Assembly (NCBI GenBank): GCA_039196965.1
Contig: JBCCUK010000012.1
Span: 45,716 to 109,715 of the forward strand
Reading direction: 5' to 3'
Source: CALLCD01 sp039196965
Lineage (GTDB): Bacteria; Pseudomonadota; Alphaproteobacteria; Caulobacterales; Hyphomonadaceae
DNA length: 64,000 bases
The translations under genes were made by a program, and so were the position numbers. Below, in pieces: positions 46,598 to 55,197 of the stretch. Within the stretch, counting starts at the first letter, position 1; each line of letters opens with the position of its first letter. The notes beneath the pieces are model-generated. The model was given only the letters and a program-made list of their open reading frames with translations. It made no database searches and had not been told where the DNA came from.

Positions 46598-46846
46598 ATG
46601 ATTTGGATTTTCAGGGCGTTGATGGCGGTTGGTATTCTTGTCGCCATTCTTTCCGTTGCGATTGCAGCGCTCATTTTTATCAATGTCGGCCTCAGCGACT
46701 GCGGGGCCGAATGTGATGGCCAGTCCCCCTACATACTGCTTTTCCCGTGCATAATTCTCGGAGTGATTGGATGCGTGATCGCCTTTGTCGCGAGCCGTAT
46801 TGCAAGGCGGCTCAAATTAGAGCGCATAGCAGCCTCTAAGCTCTAG
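46598..46846 (+). CDS. Small membrane protein of unknown function
   Basis: An 82-residue protein with two membrane helices (residues 2-29 and 47-67) and a short loop with two cysteines (LSDCGAECDGQSP), ending in a basic tail RRLKLERIAASKL. A GGGG motif precedes the ATG. No family recognised. Located between an unrelated minus-strand small membrane protein and the glnA terminator. Confidence 0.6.
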   Translation: MIWIFRALMAVGILVAILSVAIAALIFINVGLSDCGAECDGQSPYILLFPCIILGVIGCVIAFVASRIARRLKLERIAASKL

Positions 46847-46906
46847 CGAGCGTCTCTTCCAGGGATCGACACTGGCTGGATACCGCTTTTGTCAACCAAT
46901 CCGCCA

Positions 46907-46942
46907 AAACAGCAAAACGCCGAAGTGATGAGCACTCCGGCG
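46907..46942 (-). terminator. Rho-independent terminator of glnA
   Basis: On the minus strand CGCCGGAGTG pairs with CACTTCGGCG (one G-U) around a five-base loop, followed directly by TTTTGCTGTTTTGG. It stands 30 bases after the glnA stop, as expected for the glnB-glnA transcript. Confidence 0.75.
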
Positions 46943-46971
46943 CTTGCAATTGTAGCTGATGTACGTGGTGC

Positions 46972-48375
46972 CTAGCACTTATAGTACATGTCGAATTCAA
47001 CGGGGTGAGGATGCAGCTGCAGACGCTCCACCTCTTCCATCTTGAGATCAATGTAGGCATCGATCTGATCGTCATCCATGACGTTGCCCTTCTTCAGGAA
47101 CTCACGGTCGGCATCGAGCGCTTCGAGCGCCTCACGCAGACTGCCGCAGACTTGCGGGATCGCATTAGCCTCTTCAGGCGGCAGATCGTAGAGGTCTTTG
47201 TCCATGGCTTCGCCCGGATCGATTTTACTCTCGATGCCGTCGAGACCGGCCATCAGGAGACCTGCAAAGGCGAGATAGGGGTTCGCCGTCGGATCCGGGA
47301 ACCGTGTCTCGATGCGCTTCGCATTCGGACTGTGGGAGAACGGGATACGCACCGATGCCGATCTGTTGCGCGAGGAATAGGCAAGCATAACAGGGGCCTC
47401 AAAGCCCGGCACAAGACGCTTATACGAGTTCGTTGACGCATTGGTCAGGGCGTTCAGGGCACGCGCATGTTTGATGATCCCGCCAATGTAATAGAGGCAG
47501 GTTTCCGAAAGATCGGCATAGCGATCTCCAGCGAAGGCCGGTTTACCGCCCGACCATATCGATTGGTGCACGTGCATGCCGGAGCCATTGTCGTTGAAGT
47601 ATGGCTTCGGCATGAAGGTGGCCGTCTTGCCATAGGACGCAGCCACATTGTGGATCACATATTTATAGAGCTGCAGATTGTCGGCCATCTTTGTCAGCGT
47701 GTTGAACTTCATACCAAGTTCATGCTGAGCCGGAGCCACTTCGTGGTGGTGCTTTTCAGGCTCAAGGCCAATGTCGCCCATGACGGACAGCATTTCGGAG
47801 CGCATATCCTGCTCTGAATCAACCGGCGGAACGGGGAAGTATCCACCCTTTGGTCCTGGCCGGTGGCCCATATTGCCCATTTCATACTCGCGGCCGGTAT
47901 TCGCCGGAAGTTCAGTCGAATCGAAGCTGTAACCCGTCACATGAGGTTCTGTGTTCCAGCGAACATCGTCAAACACAAAGAACTCCGCCTCGGGTCCGAA
48001 ATAAGCCGTATCGCCTACACCGGAAGACTGCAGATACGCCTCGGCTTTCTTGGCGGTCGTGCGCGGATCGCGGCTATAGGGCTGGCCGGAGATCGGGTCG
48101 AGAATATCGCAGAACACTGCCAGCGTCGTTTGCTGGAAAAACGGATCTACAATCGCTGTGTCTGTGTCCGGCATCAAATTCATGTCGGACTCGTTGATTG
48201 CTTTCCAACCGGCGATCGATGAACCGTCGAACATTTGCCCATCAGCAAAAAAGTCCTCATCGACCATATTAGTGTCAAAGGTCACGTGCTGCATCTTCCC
48301 CCGCGGATCGGTAAACCGAAGATCCACGAATTGAACGTCTTTGTCTTTTATCAGTTTGAGAATGTCGTCTGACAC
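46972..48375 (-). CDS. glnA: Glutamine synthetase type I
   Basis: A 467-residue GSI. Conserved parts include FDGSSIAGWKAINESDMNL, EAEFFVFDDV, HHEVAPAQHELGMKF, NGSGMHVHQS and the adenylylation site Tyr396 in DLYDLPPEE. It makes glutamine from glutamate, ammonia and ATP. The sequence SRNRSASVRIPF and a normal start are present. It follows glnB by 44 bases. GlnE encoded at 33.9 kb would modify Tyr396, closing the control loop. Confidence 0.96.
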   Translation of the reverse strand: MSDDILKLIKDKDVQFVDLRFTDPRGKMQHVTFDTNMVDEDFFADGQMFDGSSIAGWKAINESDMNLMPDTDTAIVDPFFQQTTLAVFCDILDPISGQPYSRDPRTTAKKAEAYLQSSGVGDTAYFGPEAEFFVFDDVRWNTEPHVTGYSFDSTELPANTGREYEMGNMGHRPGPKGGYFPVPPVDSEQDMRSEMLSVMGDIGLEPEKHHHEVAPAQHELGMKFNTLTKMADNLQLYKYVIHNVAASYGKTATFMPKPYFNDNGSGMHVHQSIWSGGKPAFAGDRYADLSETCLYYIGGIIKHARALNALTNASTNSYKRLVPGFEAPVMLAYSSRNRSASVRIPFSHSPNAKRIETRFPDPTANPYLAFAGLLMAGLDGIESKIDPGEAMDKDLYDLPPEEANAIPQVCGSLREALEALDADREFLKKGNVMDDDQIDAYIDLKMEEVERLQLHPHPVEFDMYYKC

Positions 48376-48419
48376 TATCTGTGCCCTCCATCTGTGGTGT
48401 GATTATTTGCAGATACTCT

Positions 48420-48758
48420 TTAGAGCGCTTGATCGCCCCGTTCACTAGTACGAATGCGAACAACTTCGCCCATATCAGAAATGAATATCTTCCCGTCGCC
48501 GATCTTGCCTGTTTGAGCTGCTTTCAGAATGGCGTCTACCGCTTTCTCGGCCATATCATCAGCGACAATGATCTCGACTTTCAGTTTCGGCAGGAAATCG
48601 ACGACATACTCCGCACCGCGATAAAGCTCTGTATGCCCTCTCTGGCGTCCAAAGCCTTTCGCTTCCAGTACAGTCATTCCCTGCAAACCGACGCCATGTA
48701 GCGCCTCTTTAACATCATCAAGTTTGAAGGGTTTGATGATGGCTTCGATTTTCTTCAT
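48420..48758 (-). CDS. glnB: Nitrogen regulatory protein PII
   Basis: A 112-residue PII protein with the uridylylation Tyr51 on the T-loop (TELYRGAEYVVDFLPK), GFGRQRGHTELY and VIADDMAEKAVDAI-type core. It senses 2-oxoglutarate and ATP and directs GlnE and NtrB. First gene of the glnB-glnA operon; the upstream 130 bases hold its promoter but I see no clear sigma-54 site. Confidence 0.95.
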   Translation of the reverse strand: MKKIEAIIKPFKLDDVKEALHGVGLQGMTVLEAKGFGRQRGHTELYRGAEYVVDFLPKLKVEIIVADDMAEKAVDAILKAAQTGKIGDGKIFISDMGEVVRIRTSERGDQAL

Positions 48759-48916
48759 GGCATGGGCCCCAAAACCTATTTCAATCCCATCCGACTAGCT
48801 CGCGAAGGGCGTCGTGGCGACTCCATTTTCTAAGCGTCTTTGGCGAGGACGGAATTCGTGATCACATATTGATCGGTGCCGCTTAATTTTTGTGCAGGTA
48901 TTTTTTGTTGAAAAAG

Positions 48917-48932
48917 ATGACGCAGGCGTCAT
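48917..48932. promoter_or_regulatory. Palindromic operator-like site before coq4
   Basis: ATGACGC-AG-GCGTCAT: seven-base perfect arms with a two-base centre. A TATAAG box, a possible -10, begins eight bases downstream at 48940, and coq4 starts at 48974, so the palindrome would lie over the -35 position. A repressor or activator site is inferred. Confidence 0.45.
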
Positions 48933-48973
48933 ATTTTGCTATAAGATATCCTGAGACACGGAGATTAGCGAAA

Positions 48974-49753
48974 ATGCATCGTTCTGAATTGAACATTGAC
49001 CCAACGCGTCCGAAAGCCCGCTTCAGGCCCATCAAGGCCCTGCGCCACATGAAAACATTGATCGATAACAAGGAAGATACCGAGCAGGTGTTCCATATCA
49101 TCGAGGCGCTAAGTGGCGAATCACTACGCAATAACTTCTACAAGTTCGTGGAGACGCCCGAAGGAGAAGCGGCGTTGAAATCGCGTGTCTACTTGCCGCC
49201 AGTTCTAGATGACCATGATTGGATCAGCGAATTGCCGAAGAATACTGTTGGAGCGGCCTATCTGGAATTCATGGAAGGCGAAGGTCTCACGGCCCAGGGG
49301 CTTGTTGATGAAAGCCTGAAGCTGCGCAGCCGCCGTGGGGAATTCAATGACGATTTGTCCTGGTACTCCGACAGGACCCGCGACACCCATGATTTGTTCC
49401 ACGTTTTGACAGGCTATGGCCGTGACGCGCTAGGTGAGGCGTCTCTGCTTGCTTTTACTCACGGTCAGATGCCAAGCCGAGGCGTCCATTTCATATCCTT
49501 TGTAGGTATTCGTGAAATGAAGAAGCATTTGCCTGCCGAAGCGCGCGTAATGGACTGCTACCGAGAAGGGAAGCGTAACGGAAAAGCGGCAAAAGATATC
49601 GCGGCTCAGGACATTATTTCCTTGCTGAAAGAACCGATCGATGACGTTCGGGCGAAATTGAACATCGCCGAGCCGGTTGCCTACAAGCGAGCCCTTCGGA
49701 TTTTCGAGGAAGCCGGTATGGCGGCAAACGATATTCAGGTCGCGGCTGCGTGA
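48974..49753 (+). CDS. Ubiquinone biosynthesis protein Coq4-like
   Basis: A 259-residue Coq4 family protein. The metal-binding motif HDxxH is in RDTHDLFHVLTGYGRD. Other features are FRPIKALRHMKTLIDNKEDT and GVHFISFVGI. Coq4 acts as scaffold or as C1 decarboxylase/hydroxylase in ubiquinone synthesis; the bacterial member's exact step is less clear. Start ATG 48974 chosen over in-frame starts at 48890. Its stop overlaps the next GTG (GTGA). Confidence 0.85.
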   Translation: MHRSELNIDPTRPKARFRPIKALRHMKTLIDNKEDTEQVFHIIEALSGESLRNNFYKFVETPEGEAALKSRVYLPPVLDDHDWISELPKNTVGAAYLEFMEGEGLTAQGLVDESLKLRSRRGEFNDDLSWYSDRTRDTHDLFHVLTGYGRDALGEASLLAFTHGQMPSRGVHFISFVGIREMKKHLPAEARVMDCYREGKRNGKAAKDIAAQDIISLLKEPIDDVRAKLNIAEPVAYKRALRIFEEAGMAANDIQVAAA

Positions 49754-50283
49754 TTTTTCTCGTTCGCCACGGCGAAGCAGCGGCAAGCTGGGGTGAACAT
49801 GATGATCCCGGCTTGAGCGATACTGGTCGCGATCAGGCAGAACGGGCGGCTTTGGAGCTGATGGCCCTCGGGGCGCATCAGTCGGTCACCAGTCCTATGC
49901 GGCGCTGCCGTGAGACAGCTGAGGCCTTTGAAGACTTGGCAGGACTTTCATCGCGCGTCGAAAATGCGGTCTCCGAGATCAAGACACCGGACGGCGTTGC
50001 GGACCGTGTGTCCTGGCTGAGGGAGGTCATGGCGGGTGACTGGCCAGCTGATCTTGCCGATTGGCGCAGCCGAGCTTTCGATGCCATAGCAAACCTGCCC
50101 GACGGCACAGCCGTCTTCAGCCATTTCGTAGCGATCAATGCCATTGTCGGTAGCCTTACCAGTGACCCTCGAGTCCTGGTTTTCAAACCGGGTCACTGTT
50201 CGGTTACGCAGCTTCGCCGCGGGGCTGACAGCAAATTGTCGGTAGAGGCCATGGGAAGCGAAGCGGTGACACGGGTCCTTTAG
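49750..50283 (+). CDS. Histidine phosphatase family protein (SixA-like)
   Basis: A 177-residue protein with the phosphohistidine motif FLVRHGEA (Arg6, His7, Gly8), SDTGRDQAERAA and the later SHFVAINAIVGSL with His. It is short, like SixA or RhaP-type phosphatases. The GTG start overlaps the coq4 stop, so both genes are one transcript. Substrate not predictable. Confidence 0.82.
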   Translation: MIFLVRHGEAAASWGEHDDPGLSDTGRDQAERAALELMALGAHQSVTSPMRRCRETAEAFEDLAGLSSRVENAVSEIKTPDGVADRVSWLREVMAGDWPADLADWRSRAFDAIANLPDGTAVFSHFVAINAIVGSLTSDPRVLVFKPGHCSVTQLRRGADSKLSVEAMGSEAVTRVL

Positions 50284-50364
50284 CCAAAGATCGAACGGAC
50301 GGTTCGATACGCTTCCTGCCGAGCGGCCGAACCAGCCTTTCATACTTCAACTGAGCAAAGAGTT

Positions 50365-50982
50365 TTACGCGCTTTGTTTGGCTTGGGCTCGTTGGAATGC
50401 AGGCCGCTGCATGTGCAGGTCGAGATAGCGGATACAATTAGGCTTGTACCTTTCTTCAAGTCCGACCGTCCGGCCAAGAAACAAGGCATAGTGAGTCACA
50501 ATGTCTGCCATGGTGAACCGATCCGCCACAAGAAAGTCCTTACCGCCTTCAAGCGCGCTCTCCACTGAGCGCAACCGCGACAGGAACCAGATGGAATAGT
50601 CCTCCGCCGCTTGCGGCAGTTTTCGCTCATCCGGCTCCATTTGAGTGTACCGCAGCACGATTGTCAGCGGGAAAGTCAATGTGGCATCAGACCGAAACAA
50701 CCAGTTTGTATAATCCCCATAGCCATCTTCATCGGGGGCGACACGCAAGGATGTCGGAGCGTTACGCTCGGCCAGATAGTGACATATTCCAGACGACTCT
50801 GTCAGGCTCACATCTCCGTCCACCAGGGTCGGCACTGTTCCCAGGGGGTTGATATCCCGATAGCCCGGCCGCTGGCTTCTCGGCGGAAACGGCATCACTT
50901 CAAGCTCGTAATCGAGGCCTAGTTCTTCCAGGGCCCAAAGCGGGCGAAATGATCTCGCATCAGCGCAGTGATAAAGTTTCAT
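50365..50982 (-). CDS. Glutathione S-transferase family protein
   Basis: A 205-residue GST. The thioredoxin-like N-domain starts MKLYHCADARSFRPLWALEELGL and has NPLGTVPTLVDGDVSLTESSGICHYLAERN with the cis-Pro and glutathione gamma-glutamyl site. A helical C-domain follows with FTMADIVTHYALFLG. ATG 50982 chosen over a start at 51009. Substrate unknown; cytosolic detoxification role is typical. Confidence 0.88.
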   Translation of the reverse strand: MKLYHCADARSFRPLWALEELGLDYELEVMPFPPRSQRPGYRDINPLGTVPTLVDGDVSLTESSGICHYLAERNAPTSLRVAPDEDGYGDYTNWLFRSDATLTFPLTIVLRYTQMEPDERKLPQAAEDYSIWFLSRLRSVESALEGGKDFLVADRFTMADIVTHYALFLGRTVGLEERYKPNCIRYLDLHMQRPAFQRAQAKQSA

Positions 50983-51232
50983 CTCTTGGCAAATAGTGGA
51001 TTTCGACAAAGCAGGAAACCATTAAACAGGCCGTCTATAGCTGCTGAGGCAAGTTGAAGATGTAAGCTCGCAAGGCCGCCGAGCGCCTTAGGTCGACACA
51101 CATCCAGACTGTCACCCGCCACTATTCATATATTTTTCAGAACGAAAATCGCACCTATTTGTAATTATTCGAACATGCTGATTCGCCTAAGTAGTGCTGT
51201 GAGGGTGCGGATCCTTAGCCAGAGGCAAATCC

Positions 51233-52288
51233 ATGAGTAGACCCATTGGTCAGCCGAGCCTTCGACTCATCAGTTCTGAAAACGCCTACACCAAGATCAG
51301 TGCGGCACCTAAAAATCCAGAGCAGAAACAATTGCTTGATGCCTGCGCAAAGGTCATTTCGGCAACGGGCTTTGATCTGAGGTTCTCTTCCGGAGAGGAT
51401 GCAATGGAGGAGCAGACGATGACACGCCTGCTAGTCCATTTTGATGCTCATCACGCGGACACTCACTCGACCGGTCGAAGCCGCTCGGACCAATCAGATC
51501 CGCTCTGCACTGCCTGGCTGCATACATCCTATGCGCCCCTTATGGGCCGTCGCGGGAAGGGGGCGAATGTCTTGCTTATCGCCGCCGACCAGCAATTCCA
51601 TTCGTCCAATGACGTCTCTGATCGTGTATTGGAAACTTTACAAGCACTTACAAGCAGATGCCGAAACAAGCTGACCATTCTCAGCTCGAACAAAAAGAAC
51701 AGGTTAGTCGAAGACTGCCCACCGTATGCTCTTAAAAGACATCTTTCAGCGAAGCTTCCAAGCCTCGAAGTAGAAGAAATCCCATTGGAAGTTGGCGTAG
51801 CCGCGCTCTCCTCCTCTCCGGAGCTCTTTGACGTCGTACTCGTCGACACGGACTTTGGCCCCTTGATCAGCAATGTCCTGTCTGACGCCGTCGATCATCG
51901 AGGATATCGCGCGATGATGCGCATTCACGATCATTCCGTCGAATTTTGCCGGGAGCCGATTCCTCGCATCAGGCATATGTCCGGGAAGACCGATGATGAT
52001 CTGATGCCCATATTGCAGTGCGCCCAGATGCTGCTGCTGTATCTGAAACAGGAGGAGCGCGCCGCCTCTCTTCAGAACGCTCTCGCCGTCACGATTGAAG
52101 ATCGGATTTTCCCTTGCAACGACTATGTCGACTTCCTAAACAAGGCCCGTTTGCGGCCGGACGATTTCGCAGCTGCTTTGATTGAACGCCTCGGCCGTAC
52201 TCCTAAAAGTCTTCCCGCCGCGAATATTTCACAAATCGCGCGTAACGCGCATTCGGTTTCAAAACCTTATCTTTGCCTTGTATCCTAG
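51233..52288 (+). CDS. Degenerate isopropylmalate/isocitrate dehydrogenase homologue
   Basis: A 351-residue protein not annotated by obvious motif, but colinear with IMDH/ICDH. KLTILSSNKKNR matches the strand with the catalytic Lys (Lys154), LEVEEIPLEVGVAAL the YVDAMAM segment, ELFDVVLVDTDFGPLISN the FDVIVTGNIFGDILSD segment, and REPIPRIRHMSGK the EPIHGSAPDIAGK loop. Against Thermus IMDH (Lys185, Asp217, Asp241, Asp245) the residues are Lys154, Glu186, Pro210, Asn214, with exact 32, 24 and 4 residue spacings. Metal-binding aspartates are lost, so it should be a pseudoenzyme. It precedes an ArsR gene and the Dab locus. GAGG precedes the ATG. Confidence 0.75.
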   Translation: MSRPIGQPSLRLISSENAYTKISAAPKNPEQKQLLDACAKVISATGFDLRFSSGEDAMEEQTMTRLLVHFDAHHADTHSTGRSRSDQSDPLCTAWLHTSYAPLMGRRGKGANVLLIAADQQFHSSNDVSDRVLETLQALTSRCRNKLTILSSNKKNRLVEDCPPYALKRHLSAKLPSLEVEEIPLEVGVAALSSSPELFDVVLVDTDFGPLISNVLSDAVDHRGYRAMMRIHDHSVEFCREPIPRIRHMSGKTDDDLMPILQCAQMLLLYLKQEERAASLQNALAVTIEDRIFPCNDYVDFLNKARLRPDDFAAALIERLGRTPKSLPAANISQIARNAHSVSKPYLCLVS

Positions 52289-52338
52289 ACATTCCGGCTG
52301 CCGAGCTTTAGAGCCGTCGGAGATTTAAGGAGGCACCG

Positions 52339-52707
52339 ATTCCAAGTCGTCGTACCGTTGCCAAAGAACTTGGTGTGCTTTTCCGCTTGGTATCCCATCC
52401 GGATCGCATCGCTATCATCGAGGAATTACGCTTGCGACGCCAGAATGTCGGCAAGCTCGCAGAAGTCGTGCAGATTCCAGCCACCCGGGTCTCTCAGCAC
52501 CTCTCAGCCCTTCGCGCGTTTGGGCTGGTTGCGTCTGAGTCCGAGGGACGGGAGCAGTACTACCACCTTACCCAACCCGAGATTGCCAAATGGATCGTCG
52601 ATGGCGTGGACTTCGTAGCCCATCGTGTTGGCGGTATTTCAGACGAGGATATAAGTCGCGCCCGTGCCCTCTGGGGGCTTAACGAGGCGAGCGACGTCAA
52701 CCGTTAA
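52339..52707 (+). CDS. ArsR-family transcriptional regulator, probable ATT start
   Basis: A winged-helix regulator of about 122 residues. The core is ELGVLFRLVSHPDRIAIIEELRLR, then the recognition helix IPATRVSQHLSALRAFGLV and wing SEGREQYYHL. A GTG at 52375 would cut into the first helix. An excellent AAGGAGG (52327-52333) stands 5 bases before an ATT at 52339, and no ATG/GTG/TTG lies between the in-frame stop (52309-52311) and 52375. An ATT start, giving MPSRRTVAKELGV, is therefore favoured. No Cys pair in the helix for metal binding. It may regulate the dab genes. Confidence 0.72.
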   Translation: MPSRRTVAKELGVLFRLVSHPDRIAIIEELRLRRQNVGKLAEVVQIPATRVSQHLSALRAFGLVASESEGREQYYHLTQPEIAKWIVDGVDFVAHRVGGISDEDISRARALWGLNEASDVNR

Positions 52708-52740
52708 GCCTGCTGCGCGTCGCTCATCTGCCCATCCTCG

Positions 52741-55197
52741 CTACCGACAAGGTGCCCATTTGCCTTCGCCGGAGTATTTCTGTGCCACCTGACCATCGGC
52801 GCCGATGGAGAACAGGTGCAGCCATTTATGATCGACCAGCTGGCGCACCATTTCATGTTTGGCGATTACCGTGTTCATCGCCTCCGGCGTTGCCTCGATC
52901 ATCACATTGAGGCGCATGGGCTCATGGACGAGTTTCTCACCATTGTGCACCGACTGCCAGGGTAGCCCAGTGCGAAGATCGCCGCCATTGCCCTCAAGCA
53001 CACCGATTTTTCCGACCACATTGTGTAGTGGCTTTTCTCCGCATCCGAATGTTTCATTGTCGATACTGGAAGCGAAGTATTGCAGGCTGATCCAGCTCGC
53101 TACCACCATGGGCGCGGTCATGATCAGCTCAAGTATGCTGCCGTCGCTATCCGCTGAAGCGTTATAGGAATGGAGGAAACAGCGGCCGTCGAGGTTAACC
53201 GAGCGCGTCCGTTCCCGCGGCGCTGCAATAAAGGCGGCGCAACCCGCAAGGCCCCATTCCGGCCTGACCTGGCTCCAGTCATTCGCCCGGCCGCGGACAC
53301 TTTTCGTGACCTTGTTCTCATTGCGGAGACCGAGCTTTGCCTTGCGTTCTTCGCGGGCCACATCACCAGCGCGCTCCAGCGCCGATTGCAGCTTGCTCAA
53401 ATCCTCAAGGTGGCTGGCCGGAACCGTATCGATATCAAACAAGGTCACATCATCCGTCGTCGTATTGTGTTGACCAGCCACGAAGACGGTATCTTCCGGG
53501 ATGGTAACACCGTGCTCTGTGAGTGCTTTCCTGACATCTGCATTGTTCAGAAGTTTGGCCGACACCTGCGCGTTGGCCTGACCGCCATGGCCACCGCAGG
53601 CACCGCAGTCGAGGCCACTTGCATGGGGATTGTTTACCGATTCGGCCGCATGACCCGTGATCAGGACGAGGCGGGCAAAGTTCTCGGTTAGGGACATGCC
53701 CTTGAGCATGCCGAGTGCGAGGTTCAACCTGTCTTCAACCGGTATGCCCGATGATTTGCAGGCATGGATGGAGGGGCCCATACGTTCTGCATCGCTCGAC
53801 TTTACACCGCGATGGGCGGGGTCTTTGACTGGACGGGTCCAGCCAAGAGACTCCGAGATCAGTCGGCTCGCAAAGCCAAGACCCATGGTCTCGACAAAGG
53901 CAAAGGAGGAAACCGCACCTGTCCGCAAAGACCTCCAGGCGCTCAGGGCCGCTTCGCTGAAGTGCTTTTGTTTGATCAGCCGATCATCCTCTGACGTGCC
54001 GGTTGTTTCCTTGATATTGTAGGCGGGCGACAGGAGAACCGGACACTGGGCCGAGCCCCGTTCCGCGCCGAGTGGGATGTATTCGATGGCGGCTCCGAAG
54101 AAGCCTGCAAATCCTATGGTTTGGATCCCGGGCATCTGGCTTTCCAATGCCCGCCGATAGACCTCGGAGCGCACATCAATGCAGAACACGGCTTGTGCGT
54201 CGGGCCGTATCGCCTGACCAGCAGTTCCGGCAGAATTGATTGAAGTGATAAGCTCCTTCTGCCAGCTCGCCTCATAGGCATTATGTAGCAGACGTCCAAT
54301 TTCATCAGACTGAGGATAATCTTGCGTTGAAGCAGTCCAGCTCTTTGCCCAGCTCTCTCGCTCGTTTTCCTCGGCGGACGACCATATCGCCCAGTCCCAG
54401 GCAAGCCGGATCGCCAGCATTTCAAGCACCGAAGAATCTGTCTCGCCCTGCAAGCCCTTCTGCCAGCTGAGATAGCGGGCATAGGATGCCCAGCCATTAA
54501 TGCCCATCAGCAGCCGGTCAAAATATGTCCCCAGTCTTTCACCCGGAAGGGACATTTCACTGACAATGAAGTCAATCGTGTCTTCGGCATTGTCCGGGAG
54601 CGTCTTGAACTGCGCCCGGCATCCCTTAAAGCCAGTAGTGTCCGGAGTGCGGTCCACTTTGGCGTAGGTCAGCCAGGAGGTAAAAATACTACCGGTCTGA
54701 TCGGCGCTCCAGATTGCCTGACCCTCATCGAAGTACGACATCGCCCATTGGGAGATGCGCTCTTTTATAAAGGTCTGTATCGGCCGTTTACGAGCGCCCG
54801 ACAGATATTCTGCAAATGCTTGTAGCGGCGTACCCGTGCTCTCTATCTCTTGTGCCAATTCATCAATTGTGCCGGTCGGGTCTGCATGGCCGGCTGCAGT
54901 GAATACACTGCGCGTCGTTGAGCTACATAGACGGCCACTTTGAAGGGCATCGAGATAGTGCTGGCGCGACAGGCTCAGCTTGGATCCGCAAGCCCCGGCG
55001 AGCCAATCATCTGCTTGCTCGAATGTCATGTCGAGCAGGCCGAGATAAGGATTGACGGCGACCGCGTGTTTAAGCGGCCAAAGCGGCGCGATCCTGTCGG
55101 AAGACTTTGCAGCAGTCGCTTGGATTTCCTCCCTATCTGGGCGGCGGATCTCCGAACCACTCTGCTCGGCGTCTTGATAAAGAGAATAGGCGTTCAT
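52741..55197 (-). CDS. dabA: Inorganic carbon pump subunit DabA (beta-carbonic anhydrase-like)
   Basis: An 818-residue DUF2309 protein. Zinc ligands expected from DabA are visible: Cys339 and Asp341 in VFCIDVRSEV, His516 in LITGHAAES, and Cys531 in LDCGACGGHGG; the His-Cys spacing of 15 matches Halothiobacillus DabA. DabA is the cytosolic carbonic-anhydrase-like part that converts CO2 to bicarbonate, driven by the ion-moving DabB. The start overlaps the dabB stop (ATGA). It converges with the arsR gene with 33 bases between. Confidence 0.9.
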   Translation of the reverse strand: MNAYSLYQDAEQSGSEIRRPDREEIQATAAKSSDRIAPLWPLKHAVAVNPYLGLLDMTFEQADDWLAGACGSKLSLSRQHYLDALQSGRLCSSTTRSVFTAAGHADPTGTIDELAQEIESTGTPLQAFAEYLSGARKRPIQTFIKERISQWAMSYFDEGQAIWSADQTGSIFTSWLTYAKVDRTPDTTGFKGCRAQFKTLPDNAEDTIDFIVSEMSLPGERLGTYFDRLLMGINGWASYARYLSWQKGLQGETDSSVLEMLAIRLAWDWAIWSSAEENERESWAKSWTASTQDYPQSDEIGRLLHNAYEASWQKELITSINSAGTAGQAIRPDAQAVFCIDVRSEVYRRALESQMPGIQTIGFAGFFGAAIEYIPLGAERGSAQCPVLLSPAYNIKETTGTSEDDRLIKQKHFSEAALSAWRSLRTGAVSSFAFVETMGLGFASRLISESLGWTRPVKDPAHRGVKSSDAERMGPSIHACKSSGIPVEDRLNLALGMLKGMSLTENFARLVLITGHAAESVNNPHASGLDCGACGGHGGQANAQVSAKLLNNADVRKALTEHGVTIPEDTVFVAGQHNTTTDDVTLFDIDTVPASHLEDLSKLQSALERAGDVAREERKAKLGLRNENKVTKSVRGRANDWSQVRPEWGLAGCAAFIAAPRERTRSVNLDGRCFLHSYNASADSDGSILELIMTAPMVVASWISLQYFASSIDNETFGCGEKPLHNVVGKIGVLEGNGGDLRTGLPWQSVHNGEKLVHEPMRLNVMIEATPEAMNTVIAKHEMVRQLVDHKWLHLFSIGADGQVAQKYSGEGKWAPCR

